DNA of 64,000 bases from Bin55 sp963664665. GTDB lineage: Bacteria > Pseudomonadota > Gammaproteobacteria > Pseudomonadales > Azotimanducaceae. A program made the translations under genes and the position numbers. Numbering within the stretch: position 1 is the first letter of the stretch; the number at the start of each line of letters is the position of its first letter. Shown here in pieces: positions 34,301 through 42,951 of this stretch. The stretch spans positions 305,543-369,542 of the forward strand of contig CAXXMH010000007.1 in assembly GCA_963664665.2 (NCBI GenBank), given 5' to 3'. The notes under the pieces were generated by a model. It was given only the letters and a program-made list of their open reading frames with translations, made no database searches and was not told the DNA's origin.

Positions 34301-37093
34301 ATGAGCAAACAGCCGCAGCTGGATCCGAAGTACGATCCACGGCGCATCGAACAAGACACTTATCAACGTTGGGAAACCAACGGCTATTTCGCGCCGCAAG
34401 GTAACGGAAAACCGTATTCCATCGTCATTCCACCGCCGAATGTCACGGGTACGCTCCACCTTGGCCATGGTTTCCAACACACCATCATGGACTTGCTGAT
34501 CCGATTTCATCGGATGGATGGCCGCGAAACACTCTGGCAAACCGGCACTGACCATGCGGGGATCGCAACTCAAATGGTGGTCACGGAGCAACTGCGTGCA
34601 GCCGGAACTTCGCCCACGGGTTTAGGACGCGACGAATTCACCAATCGCGTATGGAAATGGCGAGACGAAGCCGGCGGAACGATCACGCAGCAGATGCGCC
34701 GAATCGGTTCGTCGGTCGACTGGGATCGCGAACGTTTCACGATGGATGAGGGGTTCAGCCGAGCGGTACTTGAGGTTTTCGTACGCTTGTACGACGATGG
34801 TCTCATCTATCGCGGTAAGCGTCTCGTGAACTGGGATCCGAGCATGCAAACAGCACTGTCGGACCTGGAGGTCATCAGCGAGGAGGAGAACGGTTCTCTC
34901 TGGCACCTTCGCTACCCGCTTAGGGCTGACACACGCACGATGGACGGCAAGGACTTCCTCGTAGTCGCGACCACACGACCTGAGACGATGCTCGGAGACG
35001 CCGCAGTCGCCGTCCATCCCGATGACGAACGATACCGCAATTTGATTGGCAAGTCGGTGACGCTTCCATTGGTCGATCGCGAGCTACCCATCATCGCCGA
35101 CGCGTACGTAGATCCTGAGTTCGGTACGGGTTGTCTGAAGATCACACCAGCGCATGACTTCAACGACAATGAAATCGGTGCACGACACGATCTCGAGTTG
35201 ATCAATATTTTCACTAGTACGGCGCACTTGAACGACAACGTTCCTGAGCGATTTAGAGGAATGGATCGTTTCGCTGCTCGCAAAGAGATAGTTTCGAGTC
35301 TCGATTCCCGTGGTTTACTGGAGAAGGAAAAGGACTACAAAGTTCAAATCCCTCGTGGAGAACGTTCCGGCGAAGTTCTGGAACCTTGGTTAACAGACCA
35401 ATGGTTTGTAGCAATCAAGGATCTTGCCGATCCTGCGATCGAAGCAGTTGAAACTGGTCGCATCCAATTCGAGCCGAAGCGTTGGGAAAACGTTTATTTC
35501 AGCTGGATGCGCGAAATCAAAGACTGGGCGATTAGCCGCCAACTATGGTGGGGTCACCAGATACCTGCCTGGTATGACGAGCAGGGCAACGTCTATGTCG
35601 GCCGCAACGAGCAAGAAGCTCGCACTAAGAACAATCTTGACAATGGGGTCGCACTCACACGAGACCCAGACGTTCTGGATACATGGTTCTCGAGCGCCTT
35701 GTGGACGTTCGCCACCATGGGTTGGCCAGATGAAACAGCGGAATTAAGCAAGTTCCACCCGACCGACGTGCTCGTGACGGGTCACGACATCATCTTCTTC
35801 TGGGTTGCGCGAATGATCATGATGACGCTTCGTTTCACCGGGGAGGTGCCGTTTAAGCAAGTCTATGTTCATGGTCTTGTACGCGACAAGCATGGTCAGA
35901 AGATGACCAAAACTAAAGGCAATGGGCTTGACCCGATCGACGTCATTGACGGTATCACGCGCGAAGATTTGATCACCAAAAGGACCGCAAATCTCACCCA
36001 AGCACGTCTAGCCCAGAAGATAACTCAAGATACGGAGAAGGACTACCCTGAAGGTATTCCAGCGTTCGGCACAGACGCACTTCGGTTCACATTTTCTGCC
36101 ATCGCTTCCCCAGGACAGAGTAGTTATCCCTTCGACCTTCAGCAAGTTGAGGGTTACCACTTCTTCTGTAATAAACTCTGGAACGCAACTAAATTCGTTC
36201 TCTCGAATGTCGGCGAAGATTTCCGCATGGAAACAGGGAACGAAAGTCTCGCCGATCGATGGATTAGGTCGCAACTGAGGGACGTGATTCGCACGACGCG
36301 ACACGCGCTCAGCGAATATCGGTTCGATCGCTACGCGCAACAGCTCTACCAGTTCACGTGGCACGAATACTGCGACTGGTACCTCGAACTGACAAAGCCT
36401 GTGCTCTTCAATGAAGAAAAAGGATCAGACGCGTATGTCGCCGCGCAGTCAACGCTCGTGACCGTGCTCGAGTCACTGGTGCGTTTACTACACCCTCTAA
36501 TTCCATACGTTACTGAGACAATTTGGCAGCAGATCGCACCGCTCTGTGACAAGAATCACGAGACGATCATGCTTGCGGAGTATCCAACCGAAGACGACTT
36601 TCTACTCGATGAACAAGCCGAACAGTCGATCGCGTGGCTTCAGAATGTCGTGACCGCCATTCGCAACCTTCGCAGTGCGCGGCAAATCCCACCTGGCGAC
36701 CAAGTCACCGTGCAAATCACTGGTCATACCGCTGCTGATCGCGACGCGGCCGAAGATACCCGTGTACCTCTTTCTCGGCTCGCCAAAGTGAGCGATCTAG
36801 ACCTTATTGACGGCGACACGATGCCAATCGGATCAACTCAAGTCGTCGGCAATCTGAGTATTACCTTGCCATTTGCAGATGATGCCGAACGCCAGCAAGA
36901 AACGAAACGGCTTCAGAAAGAAGTTGAGAGATTGAATTCAGAACTCAAACGCTCGTTGTCTAAACTCAACAATGAGAACTTCGTTTCTAAGGCACCGGAT
37001 GAAGTTGTGAACAAGGAGCGCGACCGTAAAACCACTTATGAGTCGCAACTTCAGGTACTTGAAGAGCAGCTTAGCGCGATAGGTATGGGTTGA
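34301..37093 (+). CDS. valS: Valyl-tRNA synthetase
   Basis: A 930-residue class I synthetase that charges tRNA-Val. The HIGH motif is in PPPNVTGTLHLGHGF, followed by the CP1 editing domain (FLVVATTRPETMLGDAAVAV), DWAISRQLWWGHQIPAWY, the KMSKS-equivalent loop KMTKTKGNG, the anticodon domain and the C-terminal coiled coil (RLQKEVERLNSELKRSLSKL). The KMSKS loop has Ser to Thr changes at both serines. A 214-base gap with a hairpin separates it from katG. Confidence 0.96.
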   Translation: MSKQPQLDPKYDPRRIEQDTYQRWETNGYFAPQGNGKPYSIVIPPPNVTGTLHLGHGFQHTIMDLLIRFHRMDGRETLWQTGTDHAGIATQMVVTEQLRAAGTSPTGLGRDEFTNRVWKWRDEAGGTITQQMRRIGSSVDWDRERFTMDEGFSRAVLEVFVRLYDDGLIYRGKRLVNWDPSMQTALSDLEVISEEENGSLWHLRYPLRADTRTMDGKDFLVVATTRPETMLGDAAVAVHPDDERYRNLIGKSVTLPLVDRELPIIADAYVDPEFGTGCLKITPAHDFNDNEIGARHDLELINIFTSTAHLNDNVPERFRGMDRFAARKEIVSSLDSRGLLEKEKDYKVQIPRGERSGEVLEPWLTDQWFVAIKDLADPAIEAVETGRIQFEPKRWENVYFSWMREIKDWAISRQLWWGHQIPAWYDEQGNVYVGRNEQEARTKNNLDNGVALTRDPDVLDTWFSSALWTFATMGWPDETAELSKFHPTDVLVTGHDIIFFWVARMIMMTLRFTGEVPFKQVYVHGLVRDKHGQKMTKTKGNGLDPIDVIDGITREDLITKRTANLTQARLAQKITQDTEKDYPEGIPAFGTDALRFTFSAIASPGQSSYPFDLQQVEGYHFFCNKLWNATKFVLSNVGEDFRMETGNESLADRWIRSQLRDVIRTTRHALSEYRFDRYAQQLYQFTWHEYCDWYLELTKPVLFNEEKGSDAYVAAQSTLVTVLESLVRLLHPLIPYVTETIWQQIAPLCDKNHETIMLAEYPTEDDFLLDEQAEQSIAWLQNVVTAIRNLRSARQIPPGDQVTVQITGHTAADRDAAEDTRVPLSRLAKVSDLDLIDGDTMPIGSTQVVGNLSITLPFADDAERQQETKRLQKEVERLNSELKRSLSKLNNENFVSKAPDEVVNKERDRKTTYESQLQVLEEQLSAIGMG

Positions 37094-37115
37094 GAAAGGT
37101 TATTTCGAATCGACT

Positions 37116-37130
37116 AGCGGTCGAACCGCT
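37116..37130. terminator. Possible bidirectional terminator hairpin
   Basis: AGCGGT-CGA-ACCGCT forms a 6-bp stem between the convergent valS and oxidoreductase genes. No strong T-run is seen on either side, so the role is uncertain. Confidence 0.35.
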
Positions 37131-37205
37131 CTTCATTCGACCCTCTTCGACTCAATTTAGCAGCTAATTAGAGTCACTAAGATCCAAGTCTAGGGCCGTA
37201 AGGCG

Positions 37206-38180
37206 TCATGAGGTGGTGAGGACAACCTTTCCAATCGTCTGGTCTGTCCGCAGCAAATCGTGTGCGGATTGCGCGTCTTCAATCGGCAGCGTGTGATCGA
37301 CAATCGCATGCACATCACCAGATTCAATTCGAGGCCAAACTCGCTCAAGCAACTGCGACATGACCTTCGATTTCGCTTCAATTGAGCGTGCACGAAGTGT
37401 TGATCCAATCACGCGCTGGCGTTTCACCATCATCCGCCCGAGCGGCAGTGTGGCATCGGCACCACCCATCAGTCCAATCACGACGATGCGACCATCCACC
37501 GCGAGACATCTCAAGTTTGATTCGAGATAGCGTCCGCCTACGGGATCAAGAATGACATCAACACCCATGTCGCCCGTCCATTCAAGTATGCGCTCCTCGA
37601 AGTTCTCGTCCCGACGATTGCACCCGGCGGTCGCACCAAGTTTCTGACATGCCCTAATTTTCGCGTCAAAACCTACCGTGACAAACGACGGATTCCCAAA
37701 CGACTTGCATAGTTGGATCGAAGCAGTACCAACGCCACTTGCACCTGAGTGGATTAGAACGCTTTCACCAACTGTAGCGACGGCTTCCATATAGATATTG
37801 AGGTAGGCTGTCGCGAATACCTCTGGAATCGCTGCTGCTTCAACCATACTCAGACGTTCTGGCTTTGGAAGTACTTGACCCGCAGGTACATTGACATACT
37901 CTGCATAACCGCCGCCCGACAACAATGCGCAGACCTCATCGCCAACCTTGAACGAACCAACTTGATCGCCTAACTCGACAACTGTGCCGCTACATTCCAA
38001 TCCCAATATGTTTGAAGCGCCGGGGGGTGGCGGGTAGCTACCTGCAACTTGGGATAGATCAGCTCGATTGATCGCGGTCGCTCGCACCTCGATCAAGACT
38101 TCACCGAAACCAGGTGATGGTTTTTCAGTCGGTTGCCAGACAAGTTTTCCGTCAACAACTGCAATGGCATGCATTACCAT
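37206..38180 (-). CDS. Zinc-independent MDR quinone oxidoreductase (PIG3-like)
   Basis: A 324-residue medium-chain dehydrogenase/reductase. N-terminal region RATAINRADLSQVAGSYPPPPGASNILGLECSGTV is typical of the quinone oxidoreductase/PIG3 branch. The cofactor site is HSGASGVGTASIQL and the segment GVDVILDPVGG follows. Zinc ligands of true alcohol dehydrogenases are missing. It probably reduces quinones or enones with NADPH. The gene starts 7 bases inside the 3' end of hisF, so it is probably co-transcribed with hisH-hisF. Confidence 0.85.
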   Translation of the reverse strand: MVMHAIAVVDGKLVWQPTEKPSPGFGEVLIEVRATAINRADLSQVAGSYPPPPGASNILGLECSGTVVELGDQVGSFKVGDEVCALLSGGGYAEYVNVPAGQVLPKPERLSMVEAAAIPEVFATAYLNIYMEAVATVGESVLIHSGASGVGTASIQLCKSFGNPSFVTVGFDAKIRACQKLGATAGCNRRDENFEERILEWTGDMGVDVILDPVGGRYLESNLRCLAVDGRIVVIGLMGGADATLPLGRMMVKRQRVIGSTLRARSIEAKSKVMSQLLERVWPRIESGDVHAIVDHTLPIEDAQSAHDLLRTDQTIGKVVLTTS

Positions 38181-38953
38181 GAACGTCGTACCTTAATGCC
38201 TTCGTTGTGAAGGTAATCCTTTAATTCGCTGACTCGATAGGTGCCGTAGTGCACCATTGAAGCGACCAATGCTGCATCTGCCTTACCTTCCGTCATTACA
38301 TCGCGTAGATGTTCAGGCTTACCTGCGCCGCCTGACGCGATAACGGGTATACGCACCGCCTCACTCAACATGCGCGTAAGCGTGAGCTCATATCCATCAA
38401 GCGTGCCATCGGCATCAATCGAATTCACGACGAGCTCGCCTACACCACGTTGTTCGCCATCCAATGCCCATGTTAACGCATCCAACCCTGTCTCCGTTCG
38501 GCCCCCATGTGTCACGATTTCGTAACCGGATGGTTGGTTGTCATTTACGTCCACACGTCGGATATCCATGGATAGCACGACATTTTGGGCGCCGATCGCA
38601 TCCGCACACTCACCGATCAAGTCAGGTCGCTCTACCGCCGCGGTGTTTACGTTGATTTTCTCCGCACCGGCTAAACGAAGGTCCGTTGCGTCCTGAACGT
38701 TCCGTACGCCACCTCCTACTGAAAGTGGGATGAAAACCTCTTGCGCAACTTGCTCGACAACATCGAGCATGATCTTACGACGGTCGCTCGACGCTGTGAT
38801 GTCGTAAAACACAAGTTCGTCGAGCCCATCAAGGTAGTACTCACGAGCCTTCTCAACGGGATCTCCGATGTCTTTCGTATTCACAAACTTGACGCTCTTT
38901 GCGAGTTTGCCATCGCGCACGTCTAAACACGCAATAACGCGCTTGCTAAGCAT
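38174..38953 (-). CDS. hisF: Imidazole glycerol phosphate synthase subunit HisF
   Basis: A (beta-alpha)8-barrel cyclase subunit of about 259 residues. The first catalytic Asp is in IACLDVRDGKLAKSVKF, the second in VVLSMDI, and phosphate-binding loops read SVGGGVRN and ASGGAGKPEHL. With HisH it forms IGP and AICAR in histidine synthesis. The segment AKSVKF differs from the canonical VKGVqF and resembles variants outside his operons, so a specialised paralogue is possible. The ATG at 38953 is preferred over 38962 because family members start ML.KR.I.CLDV. It overlaps hisH by at least 8 bases. Confidence 0.88.
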   Translation of the reverse strand: MLSKRVIACLDVRDGKLAKSVKFVNTKDIGDPVEKAREYYLDGLDELVFYDITASSDRRKIMLDVVEQVAQEVFIPLSVGGGVRNVQDATDLRLAGAEKINVNTAAVERPDLIGECADAIGAQNVVLSMDIRRVDVNDNQPSGYEIVTHGGRTETGLDALTWALDGEQRGVGELVVNSIDADGTLDGYELTLTRMLSEAVRIPVIASGGAGKPEHLRDVMTEGKADAALVASMVHYGTYRVSELKDYLHNEGIKVRRSW

Positions 38954-39566
38954 CGCGGCCATCCCACGAGACGAAATTACGGATGAGTTCTAAGCCGACT
39001 CGACCGCTCTTTTCTGGGTGGAATTGAGTGCCGAAGAAGTTTCGCAGCCCTAGTGCACAACAGAACGAAGACTCGTAGTCAGCTCGAGCATATACCGTGT
39101 GTTCGTGCGTAGGTTCTGGGTAGTATGCATGAACGAAATAAAACTCGTCCCCTTGTTTTACGTGCTTTAGAATCGGATGCGGCTTGACGACTTGCACATC
39201 ATTCCATCCCATATGAGGCACTTTTAGCGCTTCGCTCTGCATTTTGAAGCGTCGTACGTGACCCTGAATCAGACCTAACGTTTCAACATCGGCTTCTTCA
39301 GAACGTTCCAACGATATCTGTAAACCAATGCAAATCCCTAAGATCGGTGTACCGTCAGCGAATGCACCTAATAGTGCTTTGTCGATACCCCGACTCTGGA
39401 TACTTCGCATAGCCGCACCAGCGTGTCCGACACCAGGAAAAATAATGCGTTCAGCCTGTCGAATACGCTCAGGTTCCGAGGAAATCTCTGCTTCGACGCC
39501 GATTTCTGAGCAAGCTCGCTGCACGCTACGCAGATTACCGGCATCGTAATCGACTATAACAGTCAT
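38946..39566 (-). CDS. hisH: Imidazole glycerol phosphate synthase subunit HisH
   Basis: A 206-residue class I glutamine amidotransferase that feeds ammonia to HisF. The nucleophile Cys is in LGICIGLQ, and the His/Glu pair in GTQFHPEKSG. The N-terminus VIVDYDAGNLRSVQRAC is diagnostic. The pair hisH-hisF stands with an oxidoreductase and without hisA, hisB or other his genes in the window. Confidence 0.92.
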   Translation of the reverse strand: MTVIVDYDAGNLRSVQRACSEIGVEAEISSEPERIRQAERIIFPGVGHAGAAMRSIQSRGIDKALLGAFADGTPILGICIGLQISLERSEEADVETLGLIQGHVRRFKMQSEALKVPHMGWNDVQVVKPHPILKHVKQGDEFYFVHAYYPEPTHEHTVYARADYESSFCCALGLRNFFGTQFHPEKSGRVGLELIRNFVSWDGRDA

Positions 39567-39621
39567 GACGAGTATCTCAACGAATCAGTGAACGCAGTCA
39601 ACCCACTGATATAAGGTTTAA

Positions 39622-40641
39622 GTGGCTTTGCGAAGACGCGGGATTTTAATAACGAATCTAGGCACGCCAGCGGCACCTACACCCACCGCGGTCAAGGAAT
39701 ATCTCGAAGAGTTCCTTATGGATCCGCATGTCATCACCTTGCCACAACCGTTACGTTACCTCTTGGTAAAAACGATCGCAAAGCGTCGAAGCGTCGATTC
39801 GGCAGCCGCCTATGCAAAGATTTGGACGCCGACAGGAGGTCCGTTACGAGACCATGCGGAGTTGCTTGCGCAACGCGTGCGGGAAGCAACGTCGCTTCCT
39901 GTTGAAATCGGCATGCGTTACGGCGAACCGAGTTTCGAACAAGCTCGTGAATTGCTGAATGACGTTTGCGACGAAGTGCTCGTGATATCAGCTTATCCCC
40001 ATTACGCCGAAAGTACCTACGAGAGCACTGTCGAACAGTTGAAGCATGTCTTTAGCGACATGCGGACCTATATCACGCCACCTTACTTTCAAGACCCAGC
40101 GTTTATCGCAGCGCATGTCGAGCTACTGAATGAGCACGTACTCCCAGATGTAGACCATCTACTCTTCAGTTTCCACGGCGTACCTGAATTGCACATTCGT
40201 CGTGCCGACCAATCTAGACGCCATTGCCTTCAAATCGATGATTGCTGCGAGCGGGAGCACCCAACGCAGGTCACCTGCTACCGATTTCAATGTCTAAGAA
40301 CGGCGAAATTACTGAGAGACCGAGTCTCAATCCCTACGTCAATCGCTTTTCAATCGCGTCTCGGTCCTGCAAAATGGCTTCAACCGTATACGATCGAAGA
40401 AGTTCAAAAGTTGGCTAGAAATGGCGTCCGCAACCTGGCGATCGCATGTCCGTCCTTCATTTCAGATAACGTCGAAACGCTCTATGAGATCGGTCACGAA
40501 GTCCGCGACGAGTTTCTTAACGCAGGTGGGAATCGACTGGACGTAGTACGTTGTCTGAACGAATCTGATGCTTGGTTGCGATTGGTGGCGAGTTGGGCAC
40601 GTAATGACAGCGAAAAGCACGTCTTTTTGCATGAAATTTGA
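39622..40641 (+). CDS. hemH: Ferrochelatase
   Basis: A 339-residue enzyme that inserts Fe(II) into protoporphyrin IX, the last step of haem b synthesis. Family motifs: GILITNLGTPAAPT at the N-terminus, WTPTGGPL, SAYPHYAESTYEST, catalytic His in LFSFHGVPE, and Glu in SDNVETLYEIG. A cysteine-rich stretch (CLQIDDCCERE, CYRFQC) is present in the middle. The start is GTG at 39622. It diverges from hisH. Confidence 0.95.
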   Translation: MALRRRGILITNLGTPAAPTPTAVKEYLEEFLMDPHVITLPQPLRYLLVKTIAKRRSVDSAAAYAKIWTPTGGPLRDHAELLAQRVREATSLPVEIGMRYGEPSFEQARELLNDVCDEVLVISAYPHYAESTYESTVEQLKHVFSDMRTYITPPYFQDPAFIAAHVELLNEHVLPDVDHLLFSFHGVPELHIRRADQSRRHCLQIDDCCEREHPTQVTCYRFQCLRTAKLLRDRVSIPTSIAFQSRLGPAKWLQPYTIEEVQKLARNGVRNLAIACPSFISDNVETLYEIGHEVRDEFLNAGGNRLDVVRCLNESDAWLRLVASWARNDSEKHVFLHEI

Positions 40642-40732
40642 TTAGATATCGCGTAATCCACCATATTTCAATGCAAGCGTGTTATAAATTCCCGTACTAA
40701 GTTCGTTAATCAAGAATGAGGGGTCGACATTG

Positions 40733-41098
40733 ATGGATGTATTCAAATCTTGGCTTCGTATCGCACTAGTGGTACTGGTAGGCGCGTTTATCTTAATCGG
40801 ATGTGCTGATGGTGGTGGCGACGCTGCTGCGCCGGCTGAAGAATCCGACGCGATGCCAGCTACAGAGATGGCTCCGGCTGAAGAAGCTGGCGAAGAAGCT
40901 ATGACTGAGATGGAAACAGCCGAAGACGCTGCTGCTGAAGGCGGCGAAGAGGCTATGACTGAGATGGAACCAGCCGAAGACGCTGCTGAAGGTGGCGAAG
41001 AGGCTATGACTGAGATGGAACCAGCTGACGAAATGGCAGCTGACGAAGGCGACGGTGGTGACGCCGAAGCTGCCGCTGAAGAAGCGCCAGCAGAGTAG
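40733..41098 (+). CDS. Acidic Ala/Glu-rich repeat lipoprotein
   Basis: A 121-residue lipoprotein: signal peptide with the lipobox LIGC (about Cys24) then a very acidic low-complexity tail rich in Ala, Glu, Asp and Met. A 17-18-residue unit (GEEAMTEMEPAEDAAE) is repeated. It would be anchored to the membrane on the periplasmic side; function unknown. A GAGGGG ribosome site precedes the ATG at 40733; a TTG one codon earlier is possible. TATAAA at 40683-40688 is a candidate -10 box. A strong terminator follows. Confidence 0.7.
   Translation: MDVFKSWLRIALVVLVGAFILIGCADGGGDAAAPAEESDAMPATEMAPAEEAGEEAMTEMETAEDAAAEGGEEAMTEMEPAEDAAEGGEEAMTEMEPADEMAADEGDGGDAEAAAEEAPAE
40891..41034 (+). repeat. 51-54-bp in-frame tandem repeats in the acidic lipoprotein gene
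   Basis: Units beginning CGAAGA(A/G)GCTATGACTGAG start at 40891, 40945 and 40996, with lengths of 54, 51 and about 39 bases (the last partial). They differ by a few bases and one in-frame codon. Confidence 0.85.
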
Positions 41099-41157
41099 CC
41101 ACTCTTCGATTTAACTACTCGCACGACGCGGCAGAATCTAAATAACTAGCGAATCGT

Positions 41158-41191
41158 CTCGACTGCGAATGCAGTCGAGGTGTGCTTTTTT
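41158..41191 (+). terminator. Rho-independent terminator
   Basis: A 9-bp perfect stem CTCGACTGC/GCAGTCGAG with a GAAT loop (41158-41179) is followed six bases later by TTTTTT (41186-41191). It terminates the lipoprotein transcript. Confidence 0.9.
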
Positions 41192-41244
41192 ACGTCGTCT
41201 AGCAAGGCAAAACAGAGAAGTCTAGCAACGAATATTGTCTTTGC

Positions 41245-42138
41245 TTACGCCTTCTCTGGCGTCAATCCAGCGTCCTGCGTCAGGCTCCCATCGAGCGTGT
41301 GACGCCGAATCGAGTCGTAAAACGACTGAATCAACGTACGCGAATACATCGATTTTCGCGCTACAAATCGAACCGGTCGATTCAAACCTTCCGTGCCTAA
41401 ATCTATCGTCTGATCTGTAGCAATTGAGAGCGCATTAGCAACACCCAGCGGAATCAAGCCATGCCCAAAGTCCGCTAGGGCCATCTGCGCCACAGAGAAG
41501 AACGACTCCAAGGATGTTGCGCGCGTCAAATTCAAGCGCTCCATGTCATCTTCCATCGCTGCCCACGCGCCAGAACGTGACTCGATGGTCATCACCTGCA
41601 GCGGGTCTCCAACGCGATATTGCATCTTTCTTAATCCCGTTGGAACGATGACCATAGACTCAAGATAAACGATATCTGACTGCAGATCTGACTCCGCATC
41701 TGCCGAACCCGTACAGATACCGACCATGAGTTCGCCTGAGCGCAGGCGATCAAGAACGACAGGTGATCGCTGCGCATGAAATTCGAAGTTGACTTCTGGC
41801 ATGTCCGCTCGTACAGCGGCGAACAGACGGGAACCCCAACTACCGAGAATTGACTCGGATACGCCTACGATGATCCGACCGCTTTGGAGCGCCGTGTCTT
41901 CGAGAAACACACTCCGCACTTCCTGAAGCAGCGGCATCGTCCGATCAACAAGCTTCCTACCATGTTGTGTGAGGACGACTCGTCGTCCGTGTCGTTCGAT
42001 AATCTTCTTGCCATAGTAGTTCTCTATCGCTGCGATTCGCTTGCTAACCGCCCCTTGTGAGATGTTCATGCGGGTGGCGGTTTCCTTCATCGTGCCGGTT
42101 TGGGCTAGTTGCACGAGAGTTTCGAGATTCTTAATCAA
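41245..42138 (-). CDS. LysR-family transcriptional regulator
   Basis: A 297-residue LysR regulator. The N-terminal winged helix-turn-helix reads LVQLAQTGTMKETATRMNISQGAVSKRIAAIENYYGKKI. The C-terminal effector-binding domain starts around residue 88 (GRIIVGVSESILGSW). No obvious target gene is divergent from it; upstream lies a patch of mobile-element debris. Ligand and regulon are unknown. Confidence 0.88.
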   Translation of the reverse strand: MIKNLETLVQLAQTGTMKETATRMNISQGAVSKRIAAIENYYGKKIIERHGRRVVLTQHGRKLVDRTMPLLQEVRSVFLEDTALQSGRIIVGVSESILGSWGSRLFAAVRADMPEVNFEFHAQRSPVVLDRLRSGELMVGICTGSADAESDLQSDIVYLESMVIVPTGLRKMQYRVGDPLQVMTIESRSGAWAAMEDDMERLNLTRATSLESFFSVAQMALADFGHGLIPLGVANALSIATDQTIDLGTEGLNRPVRFVARKSMYSRTLIQSFYDSIRRHTLDGSLTQDAGLTPEKA

Positions 42139-42359
42139 TTAAATCAACCGCCTATCAAACTATTCGCTCGGTTCGCTTTGAAGCATTGTGCCGAACGAAA
42201 CGGTGTCATTTGTGGTTTGACCTTCAAGGACTCCGTAGTTTAGTGTCCGTGCAAAAATCTGTAGTTGATCTTTTCATGCTGATATTATCAGGGTTTCGAC
42301 CGATTTGCTGCTATCGTTTCGCCCTCGAAGATTAATGATTTCCGCATGAAATCACGCAC

Positions 42360-42592
42360 TCTGCGTCTGTCACGATTCTGCGCACCAAGGGACTGGTCGG
42401 AAGGGCAACCGTGCACTACTTCTTCGCCGCGTGCCGTGACTGCTGCACGGACACCGGCACACCGCGGGAACTCGCCGAAACCGCACTGGCGCACACGGTG
42501 GGCGGTGATGAAGGAGCGTATTTCCGGTCGGCCCTGTTCGAGTGGGGCGCGAATTGATGGATTCTTCGGCGGCATACTTCACCAGCTCGTAG
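42360..42592 (+). pseudogene. Decayed C-terminus of a tyrosine (phage-type) integrase
   Basis: Frame 42360 onward reads ATVHYFFAACRDCCTDTGTP then RELAETALAHTVGGDEGAYF and RSALFE, which matches the P4-type integrase ending. After FE the frame shifts by one base and continues RELMDSSAAYFTSS to a TAG at 42590. The canonical HGFR box has become HYFF, so the catalytic Arg is lost. The N-terminal two thirds are missing. This marks an old integration event. Confidence 0.7.
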
Positions 42593-42778
42593 ACTACACC
42601 AAAATTGACGCTGTCATCTCGTATGTTAGATCGCGGTCCGTTATTGTCTCTTGAAATATTTCGAGCGAGTGCCTGGGAGGCAAGACAACTGGAGATTTTC
42701 TAACATAAACTGTGAGGTGGTCCCACTTTTCTCGACGGTTGGCCAAGGTAATGTGCAGTGCCAATGGGAGGTATGAGC

Positions 42779-42868
42779 ATGACGAGGAAGAGACGCCGTT
42801 TCAGGGCGAAGCAGACGGCATACCTCGCCAGGATGTGTTCAGTGATCGGCCACTTTCAGCGGCGGTAG
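42779..42868 (+). pseudogene. Short IS3-type OrfA-like remnant
   Basis: A 29-residue frame with a GGGAGG ribosome site starts MTRKRRRFRAKQTAYLA, like the N-terminus of IS3-family OrfA transposase helix-turn-helix proteins, then stops. The upstream sequence from about 42714 (TGAGGTGGTCCCAC) could be the left end of that element. Evidence is short and weak. Confidence 0.35.
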
Positions 42869-42951
42869 CCGCTATTTTTGGGAATTATGTACCTAACTTG
42901 ACACGGAAATAATAGTGTACAGACAATCAGTTTTCTTCTTATGCTTCCGCG

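Larger units (their letters stand above)
42139..42951. other. Gene-poor accessory stretch with mobile-element debris
   Basis: Apart from the integrase and OrfA-like remnants, these 813 bases hold no gene I can support. TTATGTACCTAAC (about 42886-42898) is an imperfect inverted match to GTTTAGTACATAA just after the tnpB gene (about 44209-44221) and might mark that element's edges. Confidence 0.4.

Noticed and set aside
40642..41124. Long Ser/Ala-rich minus-strand frame opposite the acidic lipoprotein
   Set aside because: It is the antisense image of a low-complexity repeat gene; no ribosome site, and the plus-strand frame has a signal peptide, lipobox and terminator.
42346..42654. 102-residue plus-strand frame over the integrase remnant
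   Set aside because: The integrase-like residues lie in other frames; this frame is Arg/Pro-rich without motif.
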